The notes beneath the pieces are model-generated. The model saw only the letters and a program-made list of their open reading frames with translations, was not told the DNA's origin and made no database searches. Positions 52,786-60,254 of a DNA stretch of 64,000 bases are shown here, piece by piece. Both the position numbers and the translations under genes were made by a program. The stretch is from a virus. Each line of letters starts with the position of its first letter. Positions within the stretch are counted from its first letter, which is position 1. The DNA lies in IMG/VR virus record IMGVR_UViG_3300032268_001483, positions 53,130 to 117,129 of that record; one strand, given 5' to 3'.

Positions 52786-53898
52786 ATAATTTTGATTATA
52801 AATTTGGGTAATTTGTTCAAATTCCGATATAACTCCGAATTTTATTTTTTCTGAATTATATTTTTGATTAGTAATATAATCTTTTATTATATCTGTATAT
52901 TCTAATTGAAGAGAAGGTATTACACCACTTTCTAATTCTTCAGTTGATATCTCATCTATGATAGACTTTTCTTCACCCCGCTTCTCAACAATATCATCTA
53001 AATACTCAACAGAGGCAAAATTACCACTCTCCAACATCATTTCCAATTTTCGCCTTAACTTTCTATTATTGATTAATAGTGAATTTGAGATATAAAGATC
53101 TATATAATCTTTTGTTGATACTGAATCAAGAGAAAGGATATCTTCTTCAGTTCTAACCCAAACTTTCTTAAATCTTGGAGAAATTTTGTTTTCTATGAAT
53201 TCATGACTACCAGTTATTGTATCTAAGATATAAATACCCTTTTGATTGCCTAAGTCATTTCTATCCATCTCAAATGGATTACCAACATAAGTAAAATTTT
53301 TCGTATTCTGTACAATATGCAAATGACCAGAATAAACATTTCTATATCCACTAAATTCCTCAATATCAATTTTATCACTATTTTTATGGGCTACTGATGA
53401 TAGATGCATTTTTGCACCATTCAAATCAGAATGACAAAATAAGTAATCAGTACCAGAATATTTTTTAAGAATTTCTATCTGAGATTTTTTCTTTTCAACC
53501 CAAGGTAACATTAAAATAGATTTCCCATTAAATTCTATTTTTTGCGGCTCTTCATAAACAGAAATATTTGGAATATACTTATATAACTTTACAGTATTTA
53601 CATCATTGGTGGCTTTATTATAGAGGTCGTGATTACCAATGATGATGTGAACAGGACATATTTTAGCCATTTTTTCTAATACATTTTGAGCAAAGTTTAG
53701 AATGTTGATTTGTACTACTGAACGATTATCAAAAAGATCACCCAAATGAACTATTATATCATTTTCAGTTAATTCTTTTTTAATCAATGGTAGGAAAAAA
53801 TCTTGAAAATATTCTTGGTGTATTTTAAACCATTTTTCACTTGAGTTGGGAAAACCTAAGCCAAGGTGCGTATCACTTATTAATAATATTTTAGACAT
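52768..53898 (-). CDS. Recombination nuclease subunit, T4 gp47/SbcD/Mre11-like
   Basis: The 376-aa protein is a calcineurin-like metallophosphoesterase of the Mre11/SbcD type. The metal-binding motifs are present in order: SDTHLG (8-13), GDLFDNR (53-59), GNHD (88-91), H156 in CHSD and GHLH (191-194). The C-terminal part (RNVYSGHLHIVQ then a beta domain and a helical end) fits T4 gp47, which pairs with the gp46 ATPase to resect DNA ends for recombination-dependent replication. The partner gp46 is not in the window. It is not tagged. Confidence 0.88.
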   Translation of the reverse strand: MSKILLISDTHLGLGFPNSSEKWFKIHQEYFQDFFLPLIKKELTENDIIVHLGDLFDNRSVVQINILNFAQNVLEKMAKICPVHIIIGNHDLYNKATNDVNTVKLYKYIPNISVYEEPQKIEFNGKSILMLPWVEKKKSQIEILKKYSGTDYLFCHSDLNGAKMHLSSVAHKNSDKIDIEEFSGYRNVYSGHLHIVQNTKNFTYVGNPFEMDRNDLGNQKGIYILDTITGSHEFIENKISPRFKKVWVRTEEDILSLDSVSTKDYIDLYISNSLLINNRKLRRKLEMMLESGNFASVEYLDDIVEKRGEEKSIIDEISTEELESGVIPSLQLEYTDIIKDYITNQKYNSEKIKFGVISEFEQITQIYNQNYKSLSE

Positions 53899-53941
53899 TC
53901 ATGTAATTTATTTTAAAATTATATGAATTTTTATAAGTAAG

Positions 53942-54316
53942 TTACCCTAATACCTTCTTAAATTTTTCAGGAGCACTCCCCAAATCTAAAATTCTTGCTT
54001 TTACTTGCACACCATCTCTTAGAGCCTTAACAACTCTGTGTTGTCCATCTAATATTGATGTATATTCACCTCTTTTTGATAGAAGTATTATTGGATGTTT
54101 CAAATCTGATGCATCAACTCTTTCTGGGTCTCTTTCGACATCAATTAAAAGATGTTCTATGTCTTCTGGATTCAACTCTATAATGTTGTCTAAATAATTT
54201 AAGATATCAGTTAAAGTAACTCTAACTGGTTTATTTTTGATTTCTACTTCCCAATAAGTTTCCTCTCCGGTTCCCTCAGGTTGTTCGAAGTTTTCGAATA
54301 GTTTTATGTACTTCAT
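53942..54316 (-). CDS. Tagged ParB/sulfiredoxin-fold protein
   Basis: The 124-aa protein has the clear leader MKYIKLFENFEQPEGTGEET (LFE|N). The rest fits a small ParB/Srx-fold domain: PIILLSKRGEYTSILDGQHR, then VVKALRDGVQVKARILD. The DGQHR signature corresponds to the conserved DGxHR loop that binds nucleotide (CTP/ATP) in this superfamily. It follows 54317-54655 without a gap. The packaged version could act on host or phage DNA early, but its activity is unknown. Confidence 0.65.
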   Translation of the reverse strand: MKYIKLFENFEQPEGTGEETYWEVEIKNKPVRVTLTDILNYLDNIIELNPEDIEHLLIDVERDPERVDASDLKHPIILLSKRGEYTSILDGQHRVVKALRDGVQVKARILDLGSAPEKFKKVLG

Positions 54317-54655
54317 TTATTTGAAATCAAATTTATCTTGATAATACTTTCTTAAGAATACTTCTAATTTAGCACATTTCTTTTCAATGTCTAATCTTAT
54401 TTTATTATAACCATTTTCACTTAGGGGATCGTCGAAAATGTTTTTTAAAGCCTTGACCTCTAAATCACAAATCATATTTTTATTCTTATCCTTTACTTTA
54501 GCCTTATTCATCTCTAACCACTCATCAATTAATTTATCTTCACACTCCAATTCACCTTGTAGATAAAGTGGTATTATAAACGAAGCATACTTCTTGATTA
54601 TACTTGGATCCGGAAAGAAATTTTTCTTTTCATTTATCTGACTAAACTTTAACAT
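54317..54655 (-). CDS. Tagged hypothetical helical protein
   Basis: This 112-aa protein starts MLKFSQINEKKNFFPDPSII, a shorter form of the tag with INE|K. The body is helical and charged (ECEDKLIDEWLEMNKAKVKD, YNKIRLDIEKKCAKLEVFLR). A perfect promoter motif is upstream at 54677-54687, and the ParB-like gene follows directly. Confidence 0.55.
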   Translation of the reverse strand: MLKFSQINEKKNFFPDPSIIKKYASFIIPLYLQGELECEDKLIDEWLEMNKAKVKDKNKNMICDLEVKALKNIFDDPLSENGYNKIRLDIEKKCAKLEVFLRKYYQDKFDFK

Positions 54656-54676
54656 ATCACTCTTTATGTTTTTTAT

Positions 54677-54687
54677 TATATATTAAA
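54677..54687 (-). promoter_or_regulatory. Phage promoter-like 11-mer TTTAATATATA
   Basis: Perfect motif copy on the minus strand, 21 bases upstream of the start at 54655. Confidence 0.6.
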
Positions 54688-54763
54688 TCTTACCATTATT
54701 TTTTTACATCTACATACCTTCTTTTTTTATATATAATTTATATATAAAAAAATCCAAATAAAA

Positions 54764-55978
54764 ATGTACAATGAAAAATTAATATCCACAATCAAAAGAT
54801 CTTCAAAACAAGATCGCTTTGTGGGACACGACTATTATTTGATGGACGAACTCCTTACAGATGAACAAAGGATGGCTCGCGATGCCGTTCGAGACTGGGT
54901 TAAACAAGAAGTATCACCAATCATCGAAGATTGCTATGAAAGAGCTATTTATCCTAAAAATCTAATTGTGGGATTAGCAGAATTAGGAGCATTCGGTCCT
55001 AGTCTTCCCCAAAAGTATGGATGTGCTGGTACTGATGAAACAACTTATGGATTAATGATGCAAGAATTAGAAAGAGGGGATTCCGGAATTCGTTCTGCAG
55101 CTTCTGTACAAGGTTCCCTTGTTATGTATCCAATCTATAAATATGGCACCGAAGAACAAAGGGAAAAATATTTGCCAAAACTCGCTAAAGGAGAATTTAT
55201 TGGATGTTTTGGACTCACAGAACCTAACCATGGTTCAGATCCAAGTTCTATGCTTACTAACATAAAATCTGATGGTGATGATTATATTTTAAATGGTTCA
55301 AAAATGTGGATTACTAATTCACCTATCGCAGATGTTGCAGTTGTATGGGCTAAAGATGAAAATGGGGATATACGAGGGATAATAGTTGATATGGATCTGG
55401 AGGGTGTATCAGCCCCCGAAATTACCGGAAAACTTTCTTTGAGAGCTTCTATTACTGGGGAATTAGTCTTTGAAAACGTTAGAGTTTCAAAAAAACAGAT
55501 ACTTAATGTAACTGGATTGAAGGGTCCACTTTCCTGTTTAACAAAGGCTCGTTATGGGATTGCTTGGGGAGCAATTGGTGCTGCAATGGATTGCTATGAC
55601 TCTGCACTGAGATATTCATTAGAACGTGAACAATTTGGAAAACCACTAGCTGGATTTCAATTAACTCAGAAAAAACTAGCAGAAATGATTACTGAAATTA
55701 CTAAGGCTCAACTACTAACCTGGAGATTAGGCAAATTGATGGATGATGGAAAAGTCACACCTGCCCAAGTTTCTATGGCAAAACGTAATAATGTTCATAT
55801 GGCACTTACAATTGCCAGAGAATCTAGACAAATTCTTGGTGGCATGGGTATTACAAATGAATATCCTATCATGAGACATATGATGAATTTAGAAACAGTC
55901 TTGACATATGAGGGTACACACGATATACATTTATTGATAACTGGAATGGATGTTACCGGAATTAATGCTTTTAAATGA
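54764..55978 (+). CDS. Acyl-CoA dehydrogenase, glutaryl-CoA dehydrogenase type
   Basis: The 404-aa flavoenzyme matches the glutaryl-CoA dehydrogenase branch, which oxidises and decarboxylates glutaryl-CoA to crotonyl-CoA, passing electrons to ETF. Diagnostic blocks include ERGDSGIRSAASVQ, GCFGLTEPNHGSDPSSM (FAD and substrate binding), GLKGPLSCLTKARYGIAWGA and the active-site TYEGTHDIH with catalytic Glu at 383. It appears full length and intact. It has its own TATATATAA-type leader and is flanked by phage genes on both sides. With paaA it forms a pair of CoA-thioester catabolic genes. Exact substrate needs assay; another acyl-CoA is possible. Confidence 0.9.
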   Translation: MYNEKLISTIKRSSKQDRFVGHDYYLMDELLTDEQRMARDAVRDWVKQEVSPIIEDCYERAIYPKNLIVGLAELGAFGPSLPQKYGCAGTDETTYGLMMQELERGDSGIRSAASVQGSLVMYPIYKYGTEEQREKYLPKLAKGEFIGCFGLTEPNHGSDPSSMLTNIKSDGDDYILNGSKMWITNSPIADVAVVWAKDENGDIRGIIVDMDLEGVSAPEITGKLSLRASITGELVFENVRVSKKQILNVTGLKGPLSCLTKARYGIAWGAIGAAMDCYDSALRYSLEREQFGKPLAGFQLTQKKLAEMITEITKAQLLTWRLGKLMDDGKVTPAQVSMAKRNNVHMALTIARESRQILGGMGITNEYPIMRHMMNLETVLTYEGTHDIHLLITGMDVTGINAFK

Positions 55979-56112
55979 TTTTGAATAAAATCGATTTTAT
56001 AACTTAATATATACATTATAAAATATTTTTTCTAGATAATAGAGACAAAAAAATATTTTATATATAAATTATAATTGATTTAAACAATTAATTAAAAAAT
56101 AATATAAATAAG

Positions 56113-56745
56113 ATGCCTTTACCACATTTTACCCAACTTCAAATGACTGGATCACCGGGTGGACCTGGAACCACTCCACAAGAACCTGTTTATACAAACC
56201 TGTTTGAGATTTCATTCATTCTACCTGTAATTTTACAAGCTCAGCAAAGAGACCCAATTATGATGCTTCAACAAGCAAAAAAGGTAACTGTTGACTTGAT
56301 GAAAGATATTGGAATGGCAACACAACGTTTCAAATACTCAACAAGAGCATTTATGACTACACCAGAATCAACACACGTTGATTTTACAGTCGATTTCAAT
56401 GTAAATGTGGACCAAAGGGGTAGTGTGACTGTTTGGAATACTTTGAGAGCTTGGTACGACTTAGTTTGGAATTCACAAAATGGTTCACTATTCTATAAAT
56501 CGGATATCATTGGGACAATTATCGTGAATCAACACGATAAAAAGGGTGTTGTACTAAGAAGAGTAAGATTTATTAACTGCCAAATTAAAAGTATTACCGG
56601 AACTGACCTTGATTGGGGAACAGCTGGGATTCAAGACACTGTTACAGCAGCCTTTGTTGCTGATTACTGGACAGATGAATATATTGATGGTGGTTTAGCT
56701 ATATCACCTCCATTCGTAGATGGATATGCACCTGGTGGTGGATAA
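56113..56745 (+). CDS. Tail tube protein (T4 gp19-like)
   Basis: The 210-aa protein resembles the contractile-tail tube protein. It has NLFEISFILPVIL near the start (tube-fold first strand), an inner segment STHVDFTVDFNVNVDQRGSV, and a C-terminal LDWGTAGIQDTVTAAFVADY followed by WTDEYI, which parallels the T4 gp19 ending LDW...TFEVTLALDYWE. It would form the inner tail tube beside the sheath. It is a single gene between the dehydrogenase and a terminator. Confidence 0.72.
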   Translation: MPLPHFTQLQMTGSPGGPGTTPQEPVYTNLFEISFILPVILQAQQRDPIMMLQQAKKVTVDLMKDIGMATQRFKYSTRAFMTTPESTHVDFTVDFNVNVDQRGSVTVWNTLRAWYDLVWNSQNGSLFYKSDIIGTIIVNQHDKKGVVLRRVRFINCQIKSITGTDLDWGTAGIQDTVTAAFVADYWTDEYIDGGLAISPPFVDGYAPGGG

Positions 56746-56752
56746 AAAATTT

Positions 56753-56780
56753 AAAAGTCTGAGAAAAAACTCAGACTTTT
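56753..56780 (+). terminator. Intrinsic terminator after the tail tube gene
   Basis: AAAAGTCTGAG (56753-56763) pairs perfectly with CTCAGACTTTT (56770-56780), followed by a T-run of about nine. Confidence 0.85.
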
Positions 56781-56804
56781 TTTTTCTTTTCAAGAATTTT
56801 ACCC

Positions 56805-56812
56805 TATCTTTG
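56805..56812 (+). promoter_or_regulatory. Bacteroidetes-type -7 element TATCTTTG
   Basis: TATCTTTG fits TANNTTTG and lies 22 bases before ATG at 56835. A clear TTTG -33 box is not seen, so the assignment is moderate. Confidence 0.4.
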
Positions 56813-56834
56813 TATCAACAAAAATAAGAACTAT

Positions 56835-57254
56835 ATGAACAAAGGACAATTGCAAAATTCCCAAGCTTTAAATTTTATTCTTGCCGGAAACGCCACTGTT
56901 ACATTTCTTAATCCCAAAACTGATAAAAGATTCACCTATAAAATTACTAAACCAAAAGAAAGCGATGCCTTCTTTGTTTCTGTACTAACAAATTCCGATA
57001 CCTATACATTTATGGGTTCAATTCACTCACTTAACTTCAAGTCTTCCAAAAAATCTTCTATATCTGAGTCAGCTCAATCCTTTCAAGTTTTCAATTGGGT
57101 TTTCAATAAACTAAAGGCTAATGACTTACCCGATTTCATAGAAATTTATCACGAAGGTAGATGTGGTAGATGTGGTAGAAACCTTACGGTACCAGAATCA
57201 ATCATCTCTGGATTTGGTCCTGAGTGTGTTAAAAAAATAAAACCCAGTCTTTAA
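56835..57254 (+). CDS. DUF6011-like zinc-ribbon protein
   Basis: The 139-aa protein ends in a treble-clef-like zinc motif, HEGRCGRCGRNLTVPESIIS then GFGPECVKK, the hallmark of DUF6011 proteins in phages and bacteria. The N-terminal part (NATVTFLNPKTDKRFTYKIT) is a small beta domain. Such proteins probably bind nucleic acid. Its stop lies in the loop of the terminator hairpin. It is convergent with uvsX and driven by a host-like promoter, so it may be expressed early. Confidence 0.75.
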   Translation: MNKGQLQNSQALNFILAGNATVTFLNPKTDKRFTYKITKPKESDAFFVSVLTNSDTYTFMGSIHSLNFKSSKKSSISESAQSFQVFNWVFNKLKANDLPDFIEIYHEGRCGRCGRNLTVPESIISGFGPECVKKIKPSL

Positions 57255-57266
57255 CAACTGGGTTTT
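57239..57266. terminator. Bidirectional intrinsic terminator
   Basis: AAAACCCAGT (57239-57248) pairs with ACTGGGTTTT (57257-57266), between the convergent DUF6011-like gene and uvsX. Confidence 0.8.
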
Positions 57267-57271
57267 TATTT

Positions 57272-58507
57272 TTAAGAGAATAAATCATCCGCACTTACAT
57301 CATCAGAGAATCCATGTTCATCTGCATCAGCATCCATAATTTGCTCGAAATCTTTTTCAACTTGCTCAATTTCATCCAAAGATTTAAATCTAAAGTAATC
57401 ATTCACGATAGGTGCCATCCTTTCTAAAACTTCTCTTGTGAAGACTTCTTCTGTAAAGAGCTGCTTAGTAGTCACAGACTTACCTAAGTGTCTTACAAAC
57501 CAACGGTTACCACCTGGTTTGAATTGCAATTCACCAGTTGACTTATCTACTTCTTCTTTACCTTGTGCAATACCAATCTGGTCAAAAAATTCAGGTCGAC
57601 AGAAAGCGTCTAATCCTGTGAATCTGTTCATTCCTGATATGAATGAAATTTCAAATTTTATTTGTTTTGGTTTAGCTAATCTGTTCTTAGCTGTCTTGAA
57701 GGTAACAACTATACCAGATGCGCCTAAATCCATCTCATCTTCCTCGCCAACTTTTAGTTTAGCTTTACTCATCATGCCGATTACTGAAGAAGAGTACACT
57801 AATGCCTTACCACCTTTGAGAATCTGCTGGGGATACATATTGCCCTGCTCCAAATAAACATGATTGCAAACTACCATTGGTATATCTAAAAATCCCAAAT
57901 CTGTGTTAATAGATCTGAATAAAGCTGCTAAAGATTTTGCACGTGTCATGTCAACCTTAATATTCCCAGATATAAGATCTTCTTTTTCTTTATTCGAACT
58001 CATTTGTCCGACAGAATCAAGAACAATCAAAAATGGATCAATGTTGCCATTTTTAATTTTTTCGTCTTTCAAACTATCCAATAGTTGAGTTAATAAAATG
58101 TTGATGTCCTCGACTTTATTACCTCTGATAAGTTTGAATTTTTCAGGATCATTATCAATTCCATATTTCGGTAGATCTTCCATATTTATACTATATTCAG
58201 TATCTATATAAATGACACCCATCCCACTTCTTTGTGCATTTTTTGCCACTGATAGAGCTATAAATGTCTTCCCCGTTCCGGAATCACCCGCCACTGTAAA
58301 AATTTTTCCATATTCTATTCCCCCGTTTAGCATTCTTGCGCTTAGAGCTGCATTCAATAAATAAACACCTGTGTCTATAAATTTTCTTTCTTTTATTTCT
58401 GATTCAATTACTATAGGAACATTTTTAGAAATATTATTTAACAAATCACCTACTTTTGAAAAGGAAAAACCTTTTTTCTCTGAACTTTTTTCTACTTTTT
58501 TTGCCAT
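57272..58507 (-). CDS. uvsX: UvsX/RecA-like recombinase
   Basis: This 411-aa ATPase is a RecA-family strand-exchange protein in the T4 UvsX class. Walker A is GDSGTGKT (74-81), Walker B is FLIVLDSVGQMSS (about 158-170), and MVVCNHVYLEQG precedes the DNA-binding loop region (LKGGKALVYSSSVIGMM). The long acidic C-terminus (EQIMDADADEHGFSDDVSAD) is like that of UvsX, which loads through UvsY. It is a single gene behind a perfect promoter motif, divergent from a homing endonuclease. It would act with gp47 in recombination-dependent replication. Confidence 0.9.
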   Translation of the reverse strand: MAKKVEKSSEKKGFSFSKVGDLLNNISKNVPIVIESEIKERKFIDTGVYLLNAALSARMLNGGIEYGKIFTVAGDSGTGKTFIALSVAKNAQRSGMGVIYIDTEYSINMEDLPKYGIDNDPEKFKLIRGNKVEDINILLTQLLDSLKDEKIKNGNIDPFLIVLDSVGQMSSNKEKEDLISGNIKVDMTRAKSLAALFRSINTDLGFLDIPMVVCNHVYLEQGNMYPQQILKGGKALVYSSSVIGMMSKAKLKVGEEDEMDLGASGIVVTFKTAKNRLAKPKQIKFEISFISGMNRFTGLDAFCRPEFFDQIGIAQGKEEVDKSTGELQFKPGGNRWFVRHLGKSVTTKQLFTEEVFTREVLERMAPIVNDYFRFKSLDEIEQVEKDFEQIMDADADEHGFSDDVSADDLFS

Positions 58508-58528
58508 GTTTTAGTTGTTATTTTTTTT

Positions 58529-58539
58529 TATATATTAAA
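58529..58539 (-). promoter_or_regulatory. Phage promoter-like 11-mer TTTAATATATA before uvsX
   Basis: Perfect motif on the minus strand, 21 bases before ATG at 58507. Upstream lies AAGGGGGTAAT, mirrored by AAGGGGGGTAAT ahead of the divergent plus-strand copy. Confidence 0.65.
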
Positions 58540-58616
58540 TTACTATTACCCCCTTTTGATTTTTTCTTTGGAATTTTAAAATTTTTTACATAAAAATATT
58601 AAGGGGGGTAATTATT

Positions 58617-58627
58617 TTTAATATATA
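58617..58627 (+). promoter_or_regulatory. Phage promoter-like 11-mer TTTAATATATA before the endonuclease
   Basis: Perfect motif ending 5 bases before ATG at 58633. If it is a -10 element, transcription would begin at or near ATG, so the mRNA may be leaderless. Confidence 0.6.
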
Positions 58628-58632
58628 GTATT

Positions 58633-60237
58633 ATGAATAGACATGAATTTTTAGAGAAGGCAAGGCAGATACACGGATTTAAATATATTTATCCAACTTT
58701 GCCACCAAAATTTGTTTCAAACGACAAAATTGATATCTTATACAAAGATGTGCTTTATAGTCAAACTGTTTCAAAACATCTTATGGGAAGATGTCCGGAA
58801 AAAAATACACCCAAAAAAACCAATCAGGAATTTATATTGGAGGCTCGCAAAATATGGGGGGATAAATATGACTACTCACTAGTTGAGTATGAAGGTGCTC
58901 TAAAAAAAGTAAAAATAATTTATGATGGAATAATATATAATCAAATTGCTATTTCTCATTTGTCCGGTCAATCTGTCGAATTCCAAATGAATCAAGAATC
59001 TTTTATAAAAAAAGCAAAAGATAAGTGGGGTAGTAAATATAATTATTCGCTTGTAAATTATACTAATTGTTACGAAAAAGTTAAGATTATACTGAGTAGC
59101 ACAGGTGATATTTTCGAACAAACTCCATTTAACCATTTATTATATTCACCTGAAAACAAATCCGAGAAGAAAGACACGAATAAATTTATAGATGATAGTA
59201 ATAAAATACATAACCAAAAATATGACTATAGTAAGGTTGTTTATACGAAATCCTCAGAAAAAGTAACAATAATTTGTCCGGAACATGGGGAGTTTCAACA
59301 AGTCGCTAACTCACACATATTAGGAATGGGTTGTAAAAAATGTGGTGACAAATACAAAGATAGAGAATATGCAAAAAAGTACTGTACTAAAGAATTTATT
59401 GAGGCGGCAACTAATCGATGGGGAAAAAAATATGATTATTCATTGGTAGAATATGTAAATGGTAGAACTAAAATAAAAGTAATATATGATGGTATTATTT
59501 ATGAACAAATGCCTGAAATACACTTGAAACACCCACCAGAGGGATTTCTAAATCAAGAAATATTTATAATACGAGCAAAAAATAAATGGGGAGACAAGTA
59601 TGATTATTCACTCGTTGAATTCAAATCTACAAAACATAAAGTAAAAATAATTTTCGATGGAAAAATTTATGAACAATATCCACACAACCATTTTATTTAT
59701 GCTCCGGAATTAAGAAATCAATTAACATTGGAAGAATTCATTTCGAACTCTAAAGAAGTACATGGTAATAAATATTCTTATAATAAATCGATATATACTA
59801 ATTCCATAACAAAATTAATCATAACTTGTCCGTTACATGGTGATTTTTTACAATCACCACTAATACACTTGAATGGTAGTGGTTGTAAAAAATGTAAAGA
59901 AAGTCTTGGTGAAAGAAAAATTTCAAAATTTTTAGAAGAGAATAACATACAATATGAAAGTGAGAAGATTTTCGAAAATTGTAGAAATATATCCTTTTTA
60001 AGATTTGACTTCTACATTCCATCCAAAAGAACCTGTATAGAATTCGACGGTATTCAACATTTCCAACCAGTAGAGCATTTCGGTGGGATAAAAGCTTATG
60101 AGCAACTCAAACAGAACGATAAGATTAAAAATGAATATTGTGAAGAAAATTACATTAATCTAATTAGAATCAGATACGATCAAATTGATAAGATAGAAGA
60201 GATATTAAAAAATAATATATTAAAAAATCCTCTCTAA
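58633..60237 (+). CDS. Repeat-rich putative homing endonuclease (PD-(D/E)XK/Vsr-like C-terminus)
   Basis: The 534-aa protein consists of about six to seven tandem modules of about 60 residues with the core F(I/L)xxAxxxWGxKYDYSLVEY, then KVKIIYDGIIYEQ and a conserved H(L/F). Two modules instead end in a Zn-ribbon-like ITCPxHGxFxQ...GCKKC. The C-terminal 100 residues form a Vsr/PD-(D/E)XK core: FDFYIPSKRTCIEFDGIQHF, then NDKIKNEYCEENYINLIRIR. Phages and large viruses carry such modular DNA-reading nucleases (DUF723-like repeats). It sits beside uvsX, a recA-type gene; I-Bth0305I is a known EDxHD nuclease next to a phage recA. Confidence 0.75.
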   Translation: MNRHEFLEKARQIHGFKYIYPTLPPKFVSNDKIDILYKDVLYSQTVSKHLMGRCPEKNTPKKTNQEFILEARKIWGDKYDYSLVEYEGALKKVKIIYDGIIYNQIAISHLSGQSVEFQMNQESFIKKAKDKWGSKYNYSLVNYTNCYEKVKIILSSTGDIFEQTPFNHLLYSPENKSEKKDTNKFIDDSNKIHNQKYDYSKVVYTKSSEKVTIICPEHGEFQQVANSHILGMGCKKCGDKYKDREYAKKYCTKEFIEAATNRWGKKYDYSLVEYVNGRTKIKVIYDGIIYEQMPEIHLKHPPEGFLNQEIFIIRAKNKWGDKYDYSLVEFKSTKHKVKIIFDGKIYEQYPHNHFIYAPELRNQLTLEEFISNSKEVHGNKYSYNKSIYTNSITKLIITCPLHGDFLQSPLIHLNGSGCKKCKESLGERKISKFLEENNIQYESEKIFENCRNISFLRFDFYIPSKRTCIEFDGIQHFQPVEHFGGIKAYEQLKQNDKIKNEYCEENYINLIRIRYDQIDKIEEILKNNILKNPL

Positions 60238-60248
60238 ACGAGAGGATT
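60226..60248. terminator. Intrinsic terminator between convergent genes
   Basis: AATCCTCTC (60226-60234) pairs perfectly with GAGAGGATT (60240-60248). The A-run upstream gives a T-run for the minus-strand transcript. Confidence 0.65.
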
Positions 60249-60254
60249 ATCTAT

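Noticed and set aside
57438-57857. Plus-strand 139-aa frame opposite uvsX
   Set aside because: It lies wholly inside uvsX on the other strand and has no recognisable features.
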